From positions 124,001-188,000 of the forward strand of contig JAOACE010000013.1 in NCBI GenBank assembly GCA_026418015.1: DNA of 64,000 bases. The letters run 5' to 3'. The position numbers and the translations under genes were made by a program. The stretch comes from Leptospiraceae bacterium (GTDB lineage: Bacteria > Spirochaetota > Leptospiria > Leptospirales > Leptonemataceae). The notes beneath the pieces are model-generated. The model did not search any database. It had not been told where the DNA came from and was given only the letters and a program-made list of their open reading frames with translations. Positions 53,430 to 62,583 of this stretch are shown piece after piece (within the stretch, counting starts at the first letter, position 1; each line of letters begins with the position of its first letter).

Positions 53430-56293
53430 TGATAATTCTTTATCTCTTCGTTCTCGATTCGTTTAATAAAATCCTCTTCTGTTAAAGGAGGTGCATAAAA
53501 AAATCCTTGGGCATATTTAATTCCTATATTGTCCAATTTTTTTAAAGTTTCTAGATCCTCTACACCCTCTGCAATAATTTCTAGGTTTAAATTTTGAGCT
53601 AGTAACACAATTGCATCTAGAATTCTGTTATAATCTTCTGATTTAAGTCTTCTTACAAAAATCTTATCTATTTTTATTAAATCTATGGGCAGTTCTTGTA
53701 GCTCGCCTAAGGAAGAATAACCGGTTCCAAAATCATCGATTGCAATCCTATACCCCATTTCTCTTAATTGATATAATTTCTTTAGGCTTGAATCTTTATC
53801 TAAAAATGCTAATGATTCCGTGACTTCTATAATTACACCTTTTGGATTTATGCCTAATTCTCTTTGAAAATCAAACATATTCATAATAAATAGATCAGAA
53901 TGTAAAGCCCTTCGCGAAATATTAATAGATAAATAGATGCCATATTTTTCGTGTACTTTTTTATAAAATTCTAACGACTTTTTAATAATATAATAACTTA
54001 GCTCTTCTATTAAACCTAAATCTTCTGCTAATGGAATAAAGATATCTGGTCCAATATATATGCCCCCTCTATAATTTGCTAATCTTGCTAATGCTTCCAT
54101 CCCAGCTATTCTATTTGTTCGAATTTCGTAAATGGGCTGAAAGTACGGCAATATTTTGTTTTCCGAAATTGATTCCAATATATGACTTTGTATTTCGAAT
54201 TTACTAATAGTTGTATCTTTTCTCGGAAGATTCGATGCAAAAACAAACTGAAACCTTCCATTTTGCTTTGCAAAATTCATCGCTTTATCTGCTTCACCGA
54301 ACAATGTATCGATGGTCATTCCATCAATAGGATAAATCGATATACCAATAGAAAATGTAATAAAATATTTCTCGCCTTCTATCATGATTGGTTCTTTTGC
54401 TAATCGTCTTAATTTTTCCAAAAGACCATGTATATCAGACTTATTCTTGATATTCTCTACAAAAAATACAAACTGATCTCCACCCCAACGGTATAAGGTA
54501 TGACTAATTTCTGGAATTTGCTGCAACTTTTCCGAAAATAAACTTAAAACTAAATCACCAAACCTATGTCCAAGTAGTTCATTTACATGGAAAAATTTAT
54601 CCAAATCCAAAAAACCAACAGCTATTAAAGTTCGATTTTTATCTGCACGAAGAATTGCTTTGTATAAATCTTCTTCTAATCGATTCCTGTTTGGAAGTGA
54701 TGTTAACAAATCATGTTCAGATAGTAAAATAAATTGTTTTTCGGAAATATATTCCAATGTAATATCTTTTATTATACCACGAATATACTTTTTCTTTTTT
54801 GTTCTTATCAATACAAAATCTGCTTCGTACCAATCATTTCGCGTTTTCGATATCTTTATTGGGAATCTTATACGTATACTTTTTTTGGTTTTAAAAACAT
54901 TTTCTAATACGGTTTTTACATATTCTCTATAATCTTCTAAAATAACTTCTAAAAAAGAACTATTTTTGTTTAAATTGGGGAATTTAGAATTAGGTATATA
55001 GTTGATGTATAATACATTTAATTTTTCGTCTAATTCTATCACATGTAATTGTAATAATGATAGTGTTTGTAGATATTTTTTGTGCTCTTCTACTGCTTGG
55101 ATTGCAAAGGTTAAATCCCTCATAATACCAAGCATGAGGGTTTCGCCTTTATTTTTTTTTATATAGGTAATAGAAGCTTCGACAGGTATTTCTATTCCTA
55201 AAGAATTTTTTATAAATAACCTAATTTTTCCGCTTTTTAATTTATTTGTTTTATAACTATATTTGAATATCTTTTCGTAACGTTTACTAAAACCATCTCC
55301 TAATAGAGCAAAAATTGATTTATTTAAAACTTCCTGAGATGTTAAATTTAATAATTTATAAAACGCTGGGTTACAATCGATGATTTTATCACTTTCTACA
55401 TGGTATAAAAACACTGCATCGTTCGTATTTAAAAATGTATTATAAAAATTTTCGTATTTTAAAAAATAATTTTCCCTTAAATATTCGCTAACAATTTTAA
55501 CACTACATACGTTTAACGTAAAATGTAGTTCATTTACATCATTAATGGGATTTTTAGAAAATGCAACAATGTATAATCGCTCATCTTTACTTATATTGAT
55601 TTTTATTCCAATGAATAATTCAATGTTTTCTTTTGCTAGTAAATCTTCTGGGTATTGTGTAGAAAAAGATTTCTCTACAATGATTGTTCCATATTTATCC
55701 AATCGCTTTTGTAATTTCTCCGAAAATCTATAATCTTCTATGTTAAAGTTTATATTATCTTGAAAATAAGATTCGTACAAAAATTTTTGTTGATTTGTTA
55801 GATTTTCGTTATGCACATAGATAAAAGTTCCACTGATTTTAAATTCTTCTGATAACTTTTTTAATAAAGTTTTGAATAACGCTTTCCCAAATAATGTAAA
55901 GGTATCGATAATGATTTTGCTTAACTTTTGGAATTTTTCTTCGAAAGCTTCTATTTTTTGCAAAACGATAAAAAAATAGCAGTTATTGTTCTGATCTTTA
56001 AATAATTTTATCAGACAGATGATGGGGATAAGTTGATTCCCTACTTGCAATGTAATCGAAAAGGATTTTAATTCCTCTGGCTTAATTAATGCTACCTGAA
56101 ACTTAAAAAAATTTTTTTGTTCTTCATTTAAAAAATCCAAAAGACTTTTATTATCAATATCTTGTATAAGAAAGACTTGTTTAGCTTCGTCGTTTGCGTA
56201 TAAAATATCCCAATCATGTGTTACTACAATTGGCAGAGGTATATAATCGTAAGAAGAAAAATTCAAATCATCCACAGAAAACATTGAGCTCAT
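53417..56293 (-). CDS. PAS-GGDEF-EAL c-di-GMP phosphodiesterase with degenerate GGDEF
   Basis: A 958-residue cytoplasmic signalling protein. There is an N-terminal PAS-like part, a GAF-like region (about residues 130-270), then a PAS domain (NDAVFLYHVESDKIIDCNPA) and a further one (HVIELDEKLNVLYINY). The GGDEF domain near residues 530-690 has WGGDQFVFFV where RGGDEF is expected, so diguanylate cyclase activity is doubtful. The EAL domain (about 705-950) is complete: GMEALARL, LSINIS, VIEVTES, IDDFGTGYSS, LIKIDKIF, AEGVED and YAQGFFYAPP carry the metal and catalytic residues. Hydrolysis of c-di-GMP is the predicted activity. No membrane helix is seen. Confidence 0.92.
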   Translation of the reverse strand: MSSMFSVDDLNFSSYDYIPLPIVVTHDWDILYANDEAKQVFLIQDIDNKSLLDFLNEEQKNFFKFQVALIKPEELKSFSITLQVGNQLIPIICLIKLFKDQNNNCYFFIVLQKIEAFEEKFQKLSKIIIDTFTLFGKALFKTLLKKLSEEFKISGTFIYVHNENLTNQQKFLYESYFQDNINFNIEDYRFSEKLQKRLDKYGTIIVEKSFSTQYPEDLLAKENIELFIGIKINISKDERLYIVAFSKNPINDVNELHFTLNVCSVKIVSEYLRENYFLKYENFYNTFLNTNDAVFLYHVESDKIIDCNPAFYKLLNLTSQEVLNKSIFALLGDGFSKRYEKIFKYSYKTNKLKSGKIRLFIKNSLGIEIPVEASITYIKKNKGETLMLGIMRDLTFAIQAVEEHKKYLQTLSLLQLHVIELDEKLNVLYINYIPNSKFPNLNKNSSFLEVILEDYREYVKTVLENVFKTKKSIRIRFPIKISKTRNDWYEADFVLIRTKKKKYIRGIIKDITLEYISEKQFILLSEHDLLTSLPNRNRLEEDLYKAILRADKNRTLIAVGFLDLDKFFHVNELLGHRFGDLVLSLFSEKLQQIPEISHTLYRWGGDQFVFFVENIKNKSDIHGLLEKLRRLAKEPIMIEGEKYFITFSIGISIYPIDGMTIDTLFGEADKAMNFAKQNGRFQFVFASNLPRKDTTISKFEIQSHILESISENKILPYFQPIYEIRTNRIAGMEALARLANYRGGIYIGPDIFIPLAEDLGLIEELSYYIIKKSLEFYKKVHEKYGIYLSINISRRALHSDLFIMNMFDFQRELGINPKGVIIEVTESLAFLDKDSSLKKLYQLREMGYRIAIDDFGTGYSSLGELQELPIDLIKIDKIFVRRLKSEDYNRILDAIVLLAQNLNLEIIAEGVEDLETLKKLDNIGIKYAQGFFYAPPLTEEDFIKRIENEEIKNYHYFS

Positions 56294-56328
56294 ATTATTT
56301 AAAAATATTTATAAACATAATATATTTC

Positions 56329-57096
56329 TTAAAATTCTGGTTTTTGTTTGTTTAAAAATGCAGATATTCCTATTTCTGGTTCTCCTTTTTGGAACATTTC
56401 TGCAAAAGCATTTACTTCTCTTTCGAGAGATGCAGTAAGTGGTAACTCTGCTCCAGAATGAACTAACCATCTTGCTACTTTTTGTGCTTCGATCCCTTTA
56501 TGTTTTAACATTTTATTCATCAACTCTTCGGCTTTTGGTAGAAGTTCGGACAAATCTACTACATGGTTCACTAATCCTATCCTTAGTGCTCTTTCTGCAT
56601 CAATATGTTCGCCCGTTAAAATGATTTCTAATGCCAATCCTCGTCCAACAATTCTTGGTAAACGTTGAGTTCCACCAAAACCCGGAATTAATCCCAAACC
56701 TGTTTCTGGTAACCCAAATTTTGCATTTTTTGAAGCAATGCGTATATCACATGCCAATGCTAATTCTAATCCACCCCCCAATGCATAACCGTTTATAGCA
56801 GCAATAGAAATTAAATCCGAGCCAGCAATCATGTTCATTGTTTTGTGGCCTTTTCGAGCGAATTCTTCCGCAGCATCAAAACTCAAACCTTTCATCTCGG
56901 TAATATCGGCACCAGCACAAAAGGCTTTTTCTCCCTTACCAGTAATAATTACACCTCTCATGCGAGAATCTTGGATCAGATCTCTAATAGCTTCGCGGAT
57001 TTCGGAAAGAACTTGTGAATTTAATGCATTTAAAGCATTTTCTCTGTTTAGTGTTAAAATTGCATAATTTTCTTTTTTTTGTAAATCAACAAACAT
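56329..57096 (-). CDS. Enoyl-CoA hydratase/isomerase (crotonase family)
   Basis: A 255-residue crotonase-fold enzyme. Oxyanion-hole and active-site segments are KAFCAGADITEMKG and NGYALGGGLELALACDIRIA, then FGLPETGLGLIPGFGGTQRLPRIVG with both catalytic Glu residues of hydratases (GLELA and PETGLGL). The C-terminal helix is EMFQKGEPEIGISAFLNKQ. It hydrates 2-enoyl-CoA in fatty acid or butyrate-type metabolism. It stands alone, so the pathway cannot be told. A good GGAGG site precedes the start. Confidence 0.93.
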   Translation of the reverse strand: MFVDLQKKENYAILTLNRENALNALNSQVLSEIREAIRDLIQDSRMRGVIITGKGEKAFCAGADITEMKGLSFDAAEEFARKGHKTMNMIAGSDLISIAAINGYALGGGLELALACDIRIASKNAKFGLPETGLGLIPGFGGTQRLPRIVGRGLALEIILTGEHIDAERALRIGLVNHVVDLSELLPKAEELMNKMLKHKGIEAQKVARWLVHSGAELPLTASLEREVNAFAEMFQKGEPEIGISAFLNKQKPEF

Positions 57097-57178
57097 CTAC
57101 TTCCTCCAATAAGATAGCTTATGCCATTATGTAATAAGATTTAAATTTGTAAATTGTTTTATTATCTAAAAAAGGGTT

Positions 57179-57481
57179 TTAATCTCCGCCACCACCATCC
57201 CCTCCTCCATCACCACCATCTCCACCAGAATCACCGCTATCACTACTATCGCTACTGTCAGAATCGTCCCAGCCACTACTTGCTCCTGCACCTCCAAATT
57301 CACCACCTTCTCCCAAATAAATATTAGAATCACTTGAAGAATCATTGCTACTTAACAAGGAATTGGAATAACTATCAGTAGAACCATAATATCTATCATA
57401 ACTCTGATTTTTATTCCTTCTAATAATTAAAAAAAAGATCACTATTAGAATAAAAATAAATAATAAAAAAAATATATCCAT
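57179..57481 (-). CDS. Single-helix membrane protein with Ser/Asp/Gly-rich tail
   Basis: A 100-residue protein. One N-terminal helix (FFLLFIFILIVIFFLII, then RRNK) is followed by a Tyr/Ser-rich stretch and a tail of Ser-Asp and Gly-Asp repeats (WDDSDSSDSSDSGDSG, then GGDGGDGGGDGGGGD) to the end. Similar Gly-rich tails occur in membrane proteins with TPM or DUF2207-type domains, but none of those domains is present. The acidic tail could bind divalent cations. The function is unknown. The repeats are coded by short, variable DNA repeats. Confidence 0.65.
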   Translation of the reverse strand: MDIFFLLFIFILIVIFFLIIRRNKNQSYDRYYGSTDSYSNSLLSSNDSSSDSNIYLGEGGEFGGAGASSGWDDSDSSDSSDSGDSGGDGGDGGGDGGGGD

Positions 57482-57540
57482 AGATTTTTCCAGTAATTCA
57501 AATGAATTATTTAATAAAAAAATTAAGTCAACATTTTTTT

Positions 57541-57574
57541 AAATAAAGAAAACCCAAGAGTTATTTCCCTTGGG
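57541..57574 (-). terminator. Terminator of the pnt operon
   Basis: On the minus strand CCCAAG and CTTGGG form a stem around a 10-base loop, followed by TTTTCTTTATTT. It lies 22 bases after the pntB stop. Confidence 0.8.
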
Positions 57575-57595
57575 CATCAAAAAGGTTGGATTTAA

Positions 57596-59017
57596 TTAGA
57601 GTTCTTTTAACTCTTGAATTAGTTTAGAAATGGCTTGTTTAGCATCACCAAAGTACATCAAACAGTTAGGATAACCAAATAACTCGTTTTCTATACCTGC
57701 ATAACCTGGATTTAAACTTCGTTTTATTACAACTACGGTTTTTGCTTTATCTACGTTTAAAATGGGCATACCATAAATGGGGCTATTAGGATTATTTCGC
57801 GCAGCTGGGTTAACAACATCATTCGCACCAATCACAATAGCTACGTCACAATTTGCAAATTCATCGTCGATTTGATCCATTTCGTATAATTTATCGTAAG
57901 GAACAGCTGCTTCTGCCAACAATACATTCATATGACCTGGCATTCTACCTGCAACGGGATGAATTGCAAATCGAACGTTTACACCTCTTTTTTCTAATTC
58001 GTCCATCAGCTCTTTTACGACATGCTGAGCCTGAGCAACAGCCATACCATACCCAGGTACGATAATAACATTCGATGCTCCATCCAACATCATCGCCAAT
58101 TCTTCTGAACCAACTTCTTTTATTACAATTTCTTTTGCACCAGCTTGTGCTTTGCCAGAGGTTGTAGAACCAAATCCTCCCAGCATAACATTGATAAGAG
58201 AACGATTCATACTCTTACACATGATATTTGTTAAAATAATTCCCGACGCACCAACAAGTGATCCTGTTATGATAAGAACAGCATTCCCTAAAACAAAACC
58301 TGTCATAGCTGCTGCAATACCCGAATAAGAATTAAGAAGAGATATCACAACAGGCATATCTGCACCACCAATGGGAATTACTATCAAGACACCAATAATT
58401 AACGATAGAATTGATATTAGAATCAACAAATTTTCGCCGACAAGAGTACCCAAACCAATACTAGACATTATCTGAGATGCATTCGATTGATCCATAGATA
58501 AAATAATTCCTCCAATGATTGTAAGGATCAACAACAATAAATTGATGGGATGTTGAAACTTATAAACAACTGCTTTTTCTGTTACAATGCCTTGTAATTT
58601 ACCAAAAGCAACAAGCGAACCAGTAAAAGTAACACCACCAACGAGTACAGATAAAAAGATAGATACCGCAATATAAACCTCTGATGGAGCTTCTTTATAA
58701 TAATCTGCAACAGCAACTAATAGAGAAGCACCACCACCAAAACCATTGAGCAATGCTACCATTTGAGGCATTGCAGTCATCTCTACTTTTAAAGCAAATA
58801 TTGCACCAACAATCGATCCAATTATTAATCCAATAATAATTAGTTCGTAGTTTACTATCTTTTGATCAAACAACGTTGCAACAATTGCAATCAACATTCC
58901 AATAGCAGAAATTAAATTTCCTTGCCTTGCTGTTTTAACAGAACTTAACTGCTTAATTCCAAAAATAAAAAGAATTGATGCAATCAAATAAATAATTATG
59001 AGTATATCTTGGTTCAT
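57596..59017 (-). CDS. pntB: NAD(P) transhydrogenase subunit beta
   Basis: A 473-residue inner-membrane subunit of proton-translocating transhydrogenase, which drives NADPH formation with the proton gradient. About eight to nine membrane helices (residues 5-270) include GGADMPVVISLLNSYSGIAAA and GSLVGASGIILTNIMCKSMNRS. The NADP-binding domain III follows, with VPGYGMAVAQAQHVVKEL, HPVAGRMPGHMNVLLAEA and IGANDVVNPAAR. It forms an operon with pntAB and pntAA. The end is followed by a terminator. Confidence 0.96.
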   Translation of the reverse strand: MNQDILIIIYLIASILFIFGIKQLSSVKTARQGNLISAIGMLIAIVATLFDQKIVNYELIIIGLIIGSIVGAIFALKVEMTAMPQMVALLNGFGGGASLLVAVADYYKEAPSEVYIAVSIFLSVLVGGVTFTGSLVAFGKLQGIVTEKAVVYKFQHPINLLLLILTIIGGIILSMDQSNASQIMSSIGLGTLVGENLLILISILSLIIGVLIVIPIGGADMPVVISLLNSYSGIAAAMTGFVLGNAVLIITGSLVGASGIILTNIMCKSMNRSLINVMLGGFGSTTSGKAQAGAKEIVIKEVGSEELAMMLDGASNVIIVPGYGMAVAQAQHVVKELMDELEKRGVNVRFAIHPVAGRMPGHMNVLLAEAAVPYDKLYEMDQIDDEFANCDVAIVIGANDVVNPAARNNPNSPIYGMPILNVDKAKTVVVIKRSLNPGYAGIENELFGYPNCLMYFGDAKQAISKLIQELKEL

Positions 59018-59030
59018 TTTCTAATGCCTC

Positions 59031-59345
59031 CTATTTCTTTTTAAACATTCTGGTCATTCTATCTGTGACCAAATAGCCACCTACAACATTGATGGTTGCA
59101 AAGATAATGGCAATCAAACCCAAAATCGAAGAAATGCTTGTTTGATAACCAAAAATATTTACATTTATGTCCAAACTGGATCCAGCACTTACTAATGAAC
59201 CAACAATCGTAATACCAGAAATAGCATTGGAACCAGACATCAAAGGTGTATGTAATATAGGTGGTACTTTGGAAATTAACTCAAACCCCAAAAATACAGA
59301 TACAACAAAAACAGTAAATAATAAAATTAGTTCATGAAACGTCAT
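59031..59345 (-). CDS. pntAB: NAD(P) transhydrogenase subunit alpha part 2 (membrane part)
   Basis: A 104-residue subunit with three to four membrane helices. It carries the family segments FLGFELISKVPPILHTPLMSG (split here as FLGFELISKVPP and ILHTPLMSGSNAISG) and VVGGYLVTDRMTRMFKKK. In this three-gene form the alpha chain is divided into a soluble NAD-binding piece and this membrane piece. It sits between pntAA and pntB with 13-base gaps on both sides. Confidence 0.95.
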   Translation of the reverse strand: MTFHELILLFTVFVVSVFLGFELISKVPPILHTPLMSGSNAISGITIVGSLVSAGSSLDINVNIFGYQTSISSILGLIAIIFATINVVGGYLVTDRMTRMFKKK

Positions 59346-59358
59346 AAAAAATACCTCC

Positions 59359-60501
59359 TTAATTAGTGAATAATTCTTTTGTTTTTTCGTGGATTACTTC
59401 GCCATTATAAGTAATGAGCGATCCTTTAACAATTTCGTCTTCCAAGTTGATTGCTAGTTTACCTTCTTTGTTAAGATATTCTAATAATGCTTGGATATTT
59501 CTTGAATATAATTGACTTGCATCAAACGCTAAATCCGAAACTAGATTTGTAAAACCGATAATTTTAACACCATATTTTTCTACGATTTTATCTGGTTCTG
59601 TAAGTTCACAGTTTCCACCAGTTCCTGCTGCCATATCGACAATTACAGCTCCTGGTTGCATTGCTTTTACCATATCTTCTGGTACAAGTATTGGAGCTCG
59701 TTTACCAGGAACTTGTGCTGTTGTTATAACGATATCCGCATTTGAAATATGTTTTTTTAATATCTCTTGTTGTTTTTTGATAAATTCTGGGGATGCTTCT
59801 TTAGCATATCCACCTTCTTCTTGAATGACATCAGGTGGTTCAATGTATTTTGCACCTAAACTCTGTACTTGTTCTTTAACTGCTGGTCTTACATCAGAAA
59901 CTTCTACAACTGCACCTAATCGCTTTGCAGTAGCAATTGCTTGTAATCCTGCAACCCCAGCACCCAATATAACCACTTTTGCTGGCGAAATTGTTCCTGC
60001 TGCTGTCATCATCAACGGAAAAACTTTTTTTGAATAATTCGCAGCAAGAATTACCGCGCGATAACCAGCTAAGTTTGTCTGTGAACTTAAAACATCCATT
60101 CTTTGAGCTTTGGTAATACGAGGTATGGAATCCATCGATAATACATTCACTTTGCACTTTGCAGCTAAAGAAACTAAATCTTTATTAATTAAGGGAAAGA
60201 AAAATCCAACATAAAAGGAACCTTCCTTCATCATTTCTAATTCGTTCTTTTGAGTTTGTGGATGTTTCATTGGGACATTCACTTTAACTAATATATCTGC
60301 TTCTTTATAGAGTCGATTTACATTCTCGATGATTTCTGCACCAGCCTCTACATATTGATTATCCAAAAAACCAGCAAACTGACCTGCATTTTTTTCTATA
60401 TATATGGTATAACCCAATTTTTTTAATTTTGCTACTGTTTCTGGAATTATTGCTACCCTTTTTTCGCCTTCTAATACTTCTTTAGGAATACTGATTATCA
60501 A
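59359..60501 (-). CDS. pntAA: NAD(P) transhydrogenase subunit alpha part 1 (NAD-binding)
   Basis: A 380-residue soluble domain I of the transhydrogenase. The N-terminal part ISIPKEVLEGEKRVAIIPET and the Rossmann segment VVILGAGVAGLQAIATAKRL, then VEVSDVRPAVKEQVQSLGA, are shared with alanine dehydrogenase-type proteins. The RQD-loop region (SSQTNLAGYRAVILAA) and TTAQVPGKRAPILVPEDMV point to PntA. It is the first gene of the operon. Confidence 0.95.
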   Translation of the reverse strand: MIISIPKEVLEGEKRVAIIPETVAKLKKLGYTIYIEKNAGQFAGFLDNQYVEAGAEIIENVNRLYKEADILVKVNVPMKHPQTQKNELEMMKEGSFYVGFFFPLINKDLVSLAAKCKVNVLSMDSIPRITKAQRMDVLSSQTNLAGYRAVILAANYSKKVFPLMMTAAGTISPAKVVILGAGVAGLQAIATAKRLGAVVEVSDVRPAVKEQVQSLGAKYIEPPDVIQEEGGYAKEASPEFIKKQQEILKKHISNADIVITTAQVPGKRAPILVPEDMVKAMQPGAVIVDMAAGTGGNCELTEPDKIVEKYGVKIIGFTNLVSDLAFDASQLYSRNIQALLEYLNKEGKLAINLEDEIVKGSLITYNGEVIHEKTKELFTN

Positions 60502-60622
60502 GGTACACCTTCCTATTTTAATGATATTATTCTGATTTTGAATACAAAATTCTTAACACATTATATGACAACAAAAAAATAACAGATGTGTCAAATTGAA
60601 TATAAATCATTTATTTTTTTAA

Positions 60623-61999
60623 TTATCTGCCACGGCCAAATAAGACGATTCGAACTGTTTTAATCAAAATCGAAAGGTCTAATAAAAAAGAATAATTTTT
60701 TATATAATATAAATCGTATTCTAATTTTTGAATTGTATCTTCGATAGAGGCACCATAAGAATACATTACCTGTGCCCAACCAGTAAGACCGGGCTCTACT
60801 AAATGGCGAAAATGATAATATTTAATTTCTTTTTCGTATTTTTGTGTAAGTTTTATCCATTCTGCTCTAGGACCAATCAAACTCATTTCTCCTTTGATTA
60901 TATTAAAGAGTTGAGGCAATTCGTCTAATCGAGATTTTCTTAAAAATCTTCCTGTTTTTGTGATTCTACTATCATTTTCCTGAGTATATGGATTATACTT
61001 ATCTGCATCCTTAATCATCGTGCGAAATTTATATGCAATAAAGGTTTTTTTGTTTTTCCCTAATCGCTCCTGTTTAAACAATATAGGTAAACCATCATCC
61101 AAATAGATTGCTAATGCTATGATCATCATAATGGGTGCAAAAAGAATCAAAAGAAATGCTGCTATAACTCTATCGATGATATGTTTAATACGAATAACAG
61201 CAGAATTTTCGATTAACATAAATCCCTGAGATAACAAAAACCAGGACTCATCTATATAATACAAAGGAATTTTAAAAAAGAAATATTCATAAAAATAAAC
61301 TAAATCATAGATGGGTAAACCTTTCTGTTTTACTTCGATCAACGAATTGATATATTTTTGATCCAAATCTTTTTTAGCAAGAATGATTCCCGTCCAATTT
61401 AAGTTTATTACTTGTTGAAAATCTGAATCTAATTCCCCAATGATCTTTAGGTTTATATCTTTTTCTTTTTTTACTTTTTGAAAAGAATTTTTATCTAATA
61501 AATAAAAAATTTCCCACTTTCCACCTCTCAGTTCAATTTCTTTCTGGAATTCTTTTGCATTTTCTAATGTTGCAATTACTAACCAACGAATCCCTAATCT
61601 TTCTGGATCTAAAAGTATATAAAAATAATATCGATTTACAAAAAATAAAAATGATATAAACAAAAGAGAAAATAAAAATACCCACTTACTTTCGAAGATT
61701 TTTGTCTGAAACGAAGAAAAAATAAAACTAAAAAAAAGATATAAAATAGTAATAATAACTATGCCAATCAAACTTCTATAATGCATGGGCAATTTAGAAA
61801 AATGACTCCATGGATTGTATAAATCTAATATAAAAAAAACGAAAATGCATAAGACAATAAATAAAGACAATACTTGAATTTCTAGGGTAGTTAAAAATGT
61901 ACCAAATTTAAAATAATAAACAGCAGAAAAACTAAAAAAGAGTGTTAATACATCAAAGAATAGTAACAATAGTTTATAATGCTTAAAATGATACTTCAT
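60623..61999 (-). CDS. Polyprenyl-phosphate sugar-1-phosphate transferase (WbaP/WcaJ type)
   Basis: A 458-residue membrane enzyme that starts lipid-linked polysaccharide repeats by placing a sugar-1-phosphate on undecaprenyl phosphate. Four N-terminal helices (about residues 10-125) are followed by a degenerate nucleotide-binding-like middle domain. The C-terminal bacterial sugar transferase domain has KHIIDRVIAAFLLILFAPIM, FKQERLGKNKKTFIAYKFRTM, RFLRKSRLDELPQLFNIIKG, EMSLIGPRAE and PGLTGWAQV, the catalytic and binding motifs of the family. It is a single gene with no polysaccharide cluster around it. Confidence 0.92.
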   Translation of the reverse strand: MKYHFKHYKLLLLFFDVLTLFFSFSAVYYFKFGTFLTTLEIQVLSLFIVLCIFVFFILDLYNPWSHFSKLPMHYRSLIGIVIITILYLFFSFIFSSFQTKIFESKWVFLFSLLFISFLFFVNRYYFYILLDPERLGIRWLVIATLENAKEFQKEIELRGGKWEIFYLLDKNSFQKVKKEKDINLKIIGELDSDFQQVINLNWTGIILAKKDLDQKYINSLIEVKQKGLPIYDLVYFYEYFFFKIPLYYIDESWFLLSQGFMLIENSAVIRIKHIIDRVIAAFLLILFAPIMMIIALAIYLDDGLPILFKQERLGKNKKTFIAYKFRTMIKDADKYNPYTQENDSRITKTGRFLRKSRLDELPQLFNIIKGEMSLIGPRAEWIKLTQKYEKEIKYYHFRHLVEPGLTGWAQVMYSYGASIEDTIQKLEYDLYYIKNYSFLLDLSILIKTVRIVLFGRGR

Positions 62000-62106
62000 A
62001 ATGTATTATCCTTTTTCTAATTATATAAAATAATTATGACACTGAATTTCTATTAAAAGATAAAATCCATCATTTTTTGATTTTCCAAATAAAAACAAAT
62101 TCGAGA

Positions 62107-62478
62107 TTATATGATTCCATTTTGTTCTAAATATCTCCTTATGATTGTATTTTCTTTTAAATCTGCTTTTTTTAAACATTTTTTTGCTTCTTCTCTATTT
62201 ATAGCAAGCATTGCTTTTATTATTTCTAGAAGTTCATACGTATCTTTTTCCTTCGAAAGCATTTTGCATAACTCGGGAATTGCCATAGAAACTTTTCTTT
62301 TACCTAGAACATATATCACAAACATTCTATTTTGCGTAATGGGGCTCTTTAAACCTAAAATAAGCTTTTCGTCATAAGATAATATACTAAATCTCGATAG
62401 ATCAGCACCACAATTAGAACAAACATTATCTTCTTCTTTTAATTCGTACCAACAATAAGGACAGAACCATTTTGTCAT
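62107..62478 (-). CDS. Zinc-ribbon protein with HEAT-like helices
   Basis: A 123-residue protein. The N-terminus WFCPYCWYELKEEDNVCSNCG is a zinc ribbon with four Cys (two CxxC pairs). The rest is helical with a HEAT-like repeat (RMFVIYVLGKRKVSMAIPEL, then EIIKAMLAINREEAKKCL). Small proteins of this build are probably adaptors; no enzymatic role is visible. It is a single gene between the sugar transferase and uvrB, all on the minus strand. Confidence 0.72.
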   Translation of the reverse strand: MTKWFCPYCWYELKEEDNVCSNCGADLSRFSILSYDEKLILGLKSPITQNRMFVIYVLGKRKVSMAIPELCKMLSKEKDTYELLEIIKAMLAINREEAKKCLKKADLKENTIIRRYLEQNGII

Positions 62479-62583
62479 AATATATTTTAATAATTTTTAT
62501 TTATAATATTATCTATATTGCCACCTTACTGTTTATAAATTATAGACACTTTTTTTGATTTTTTTTGCACTTTTTTTTACTAT

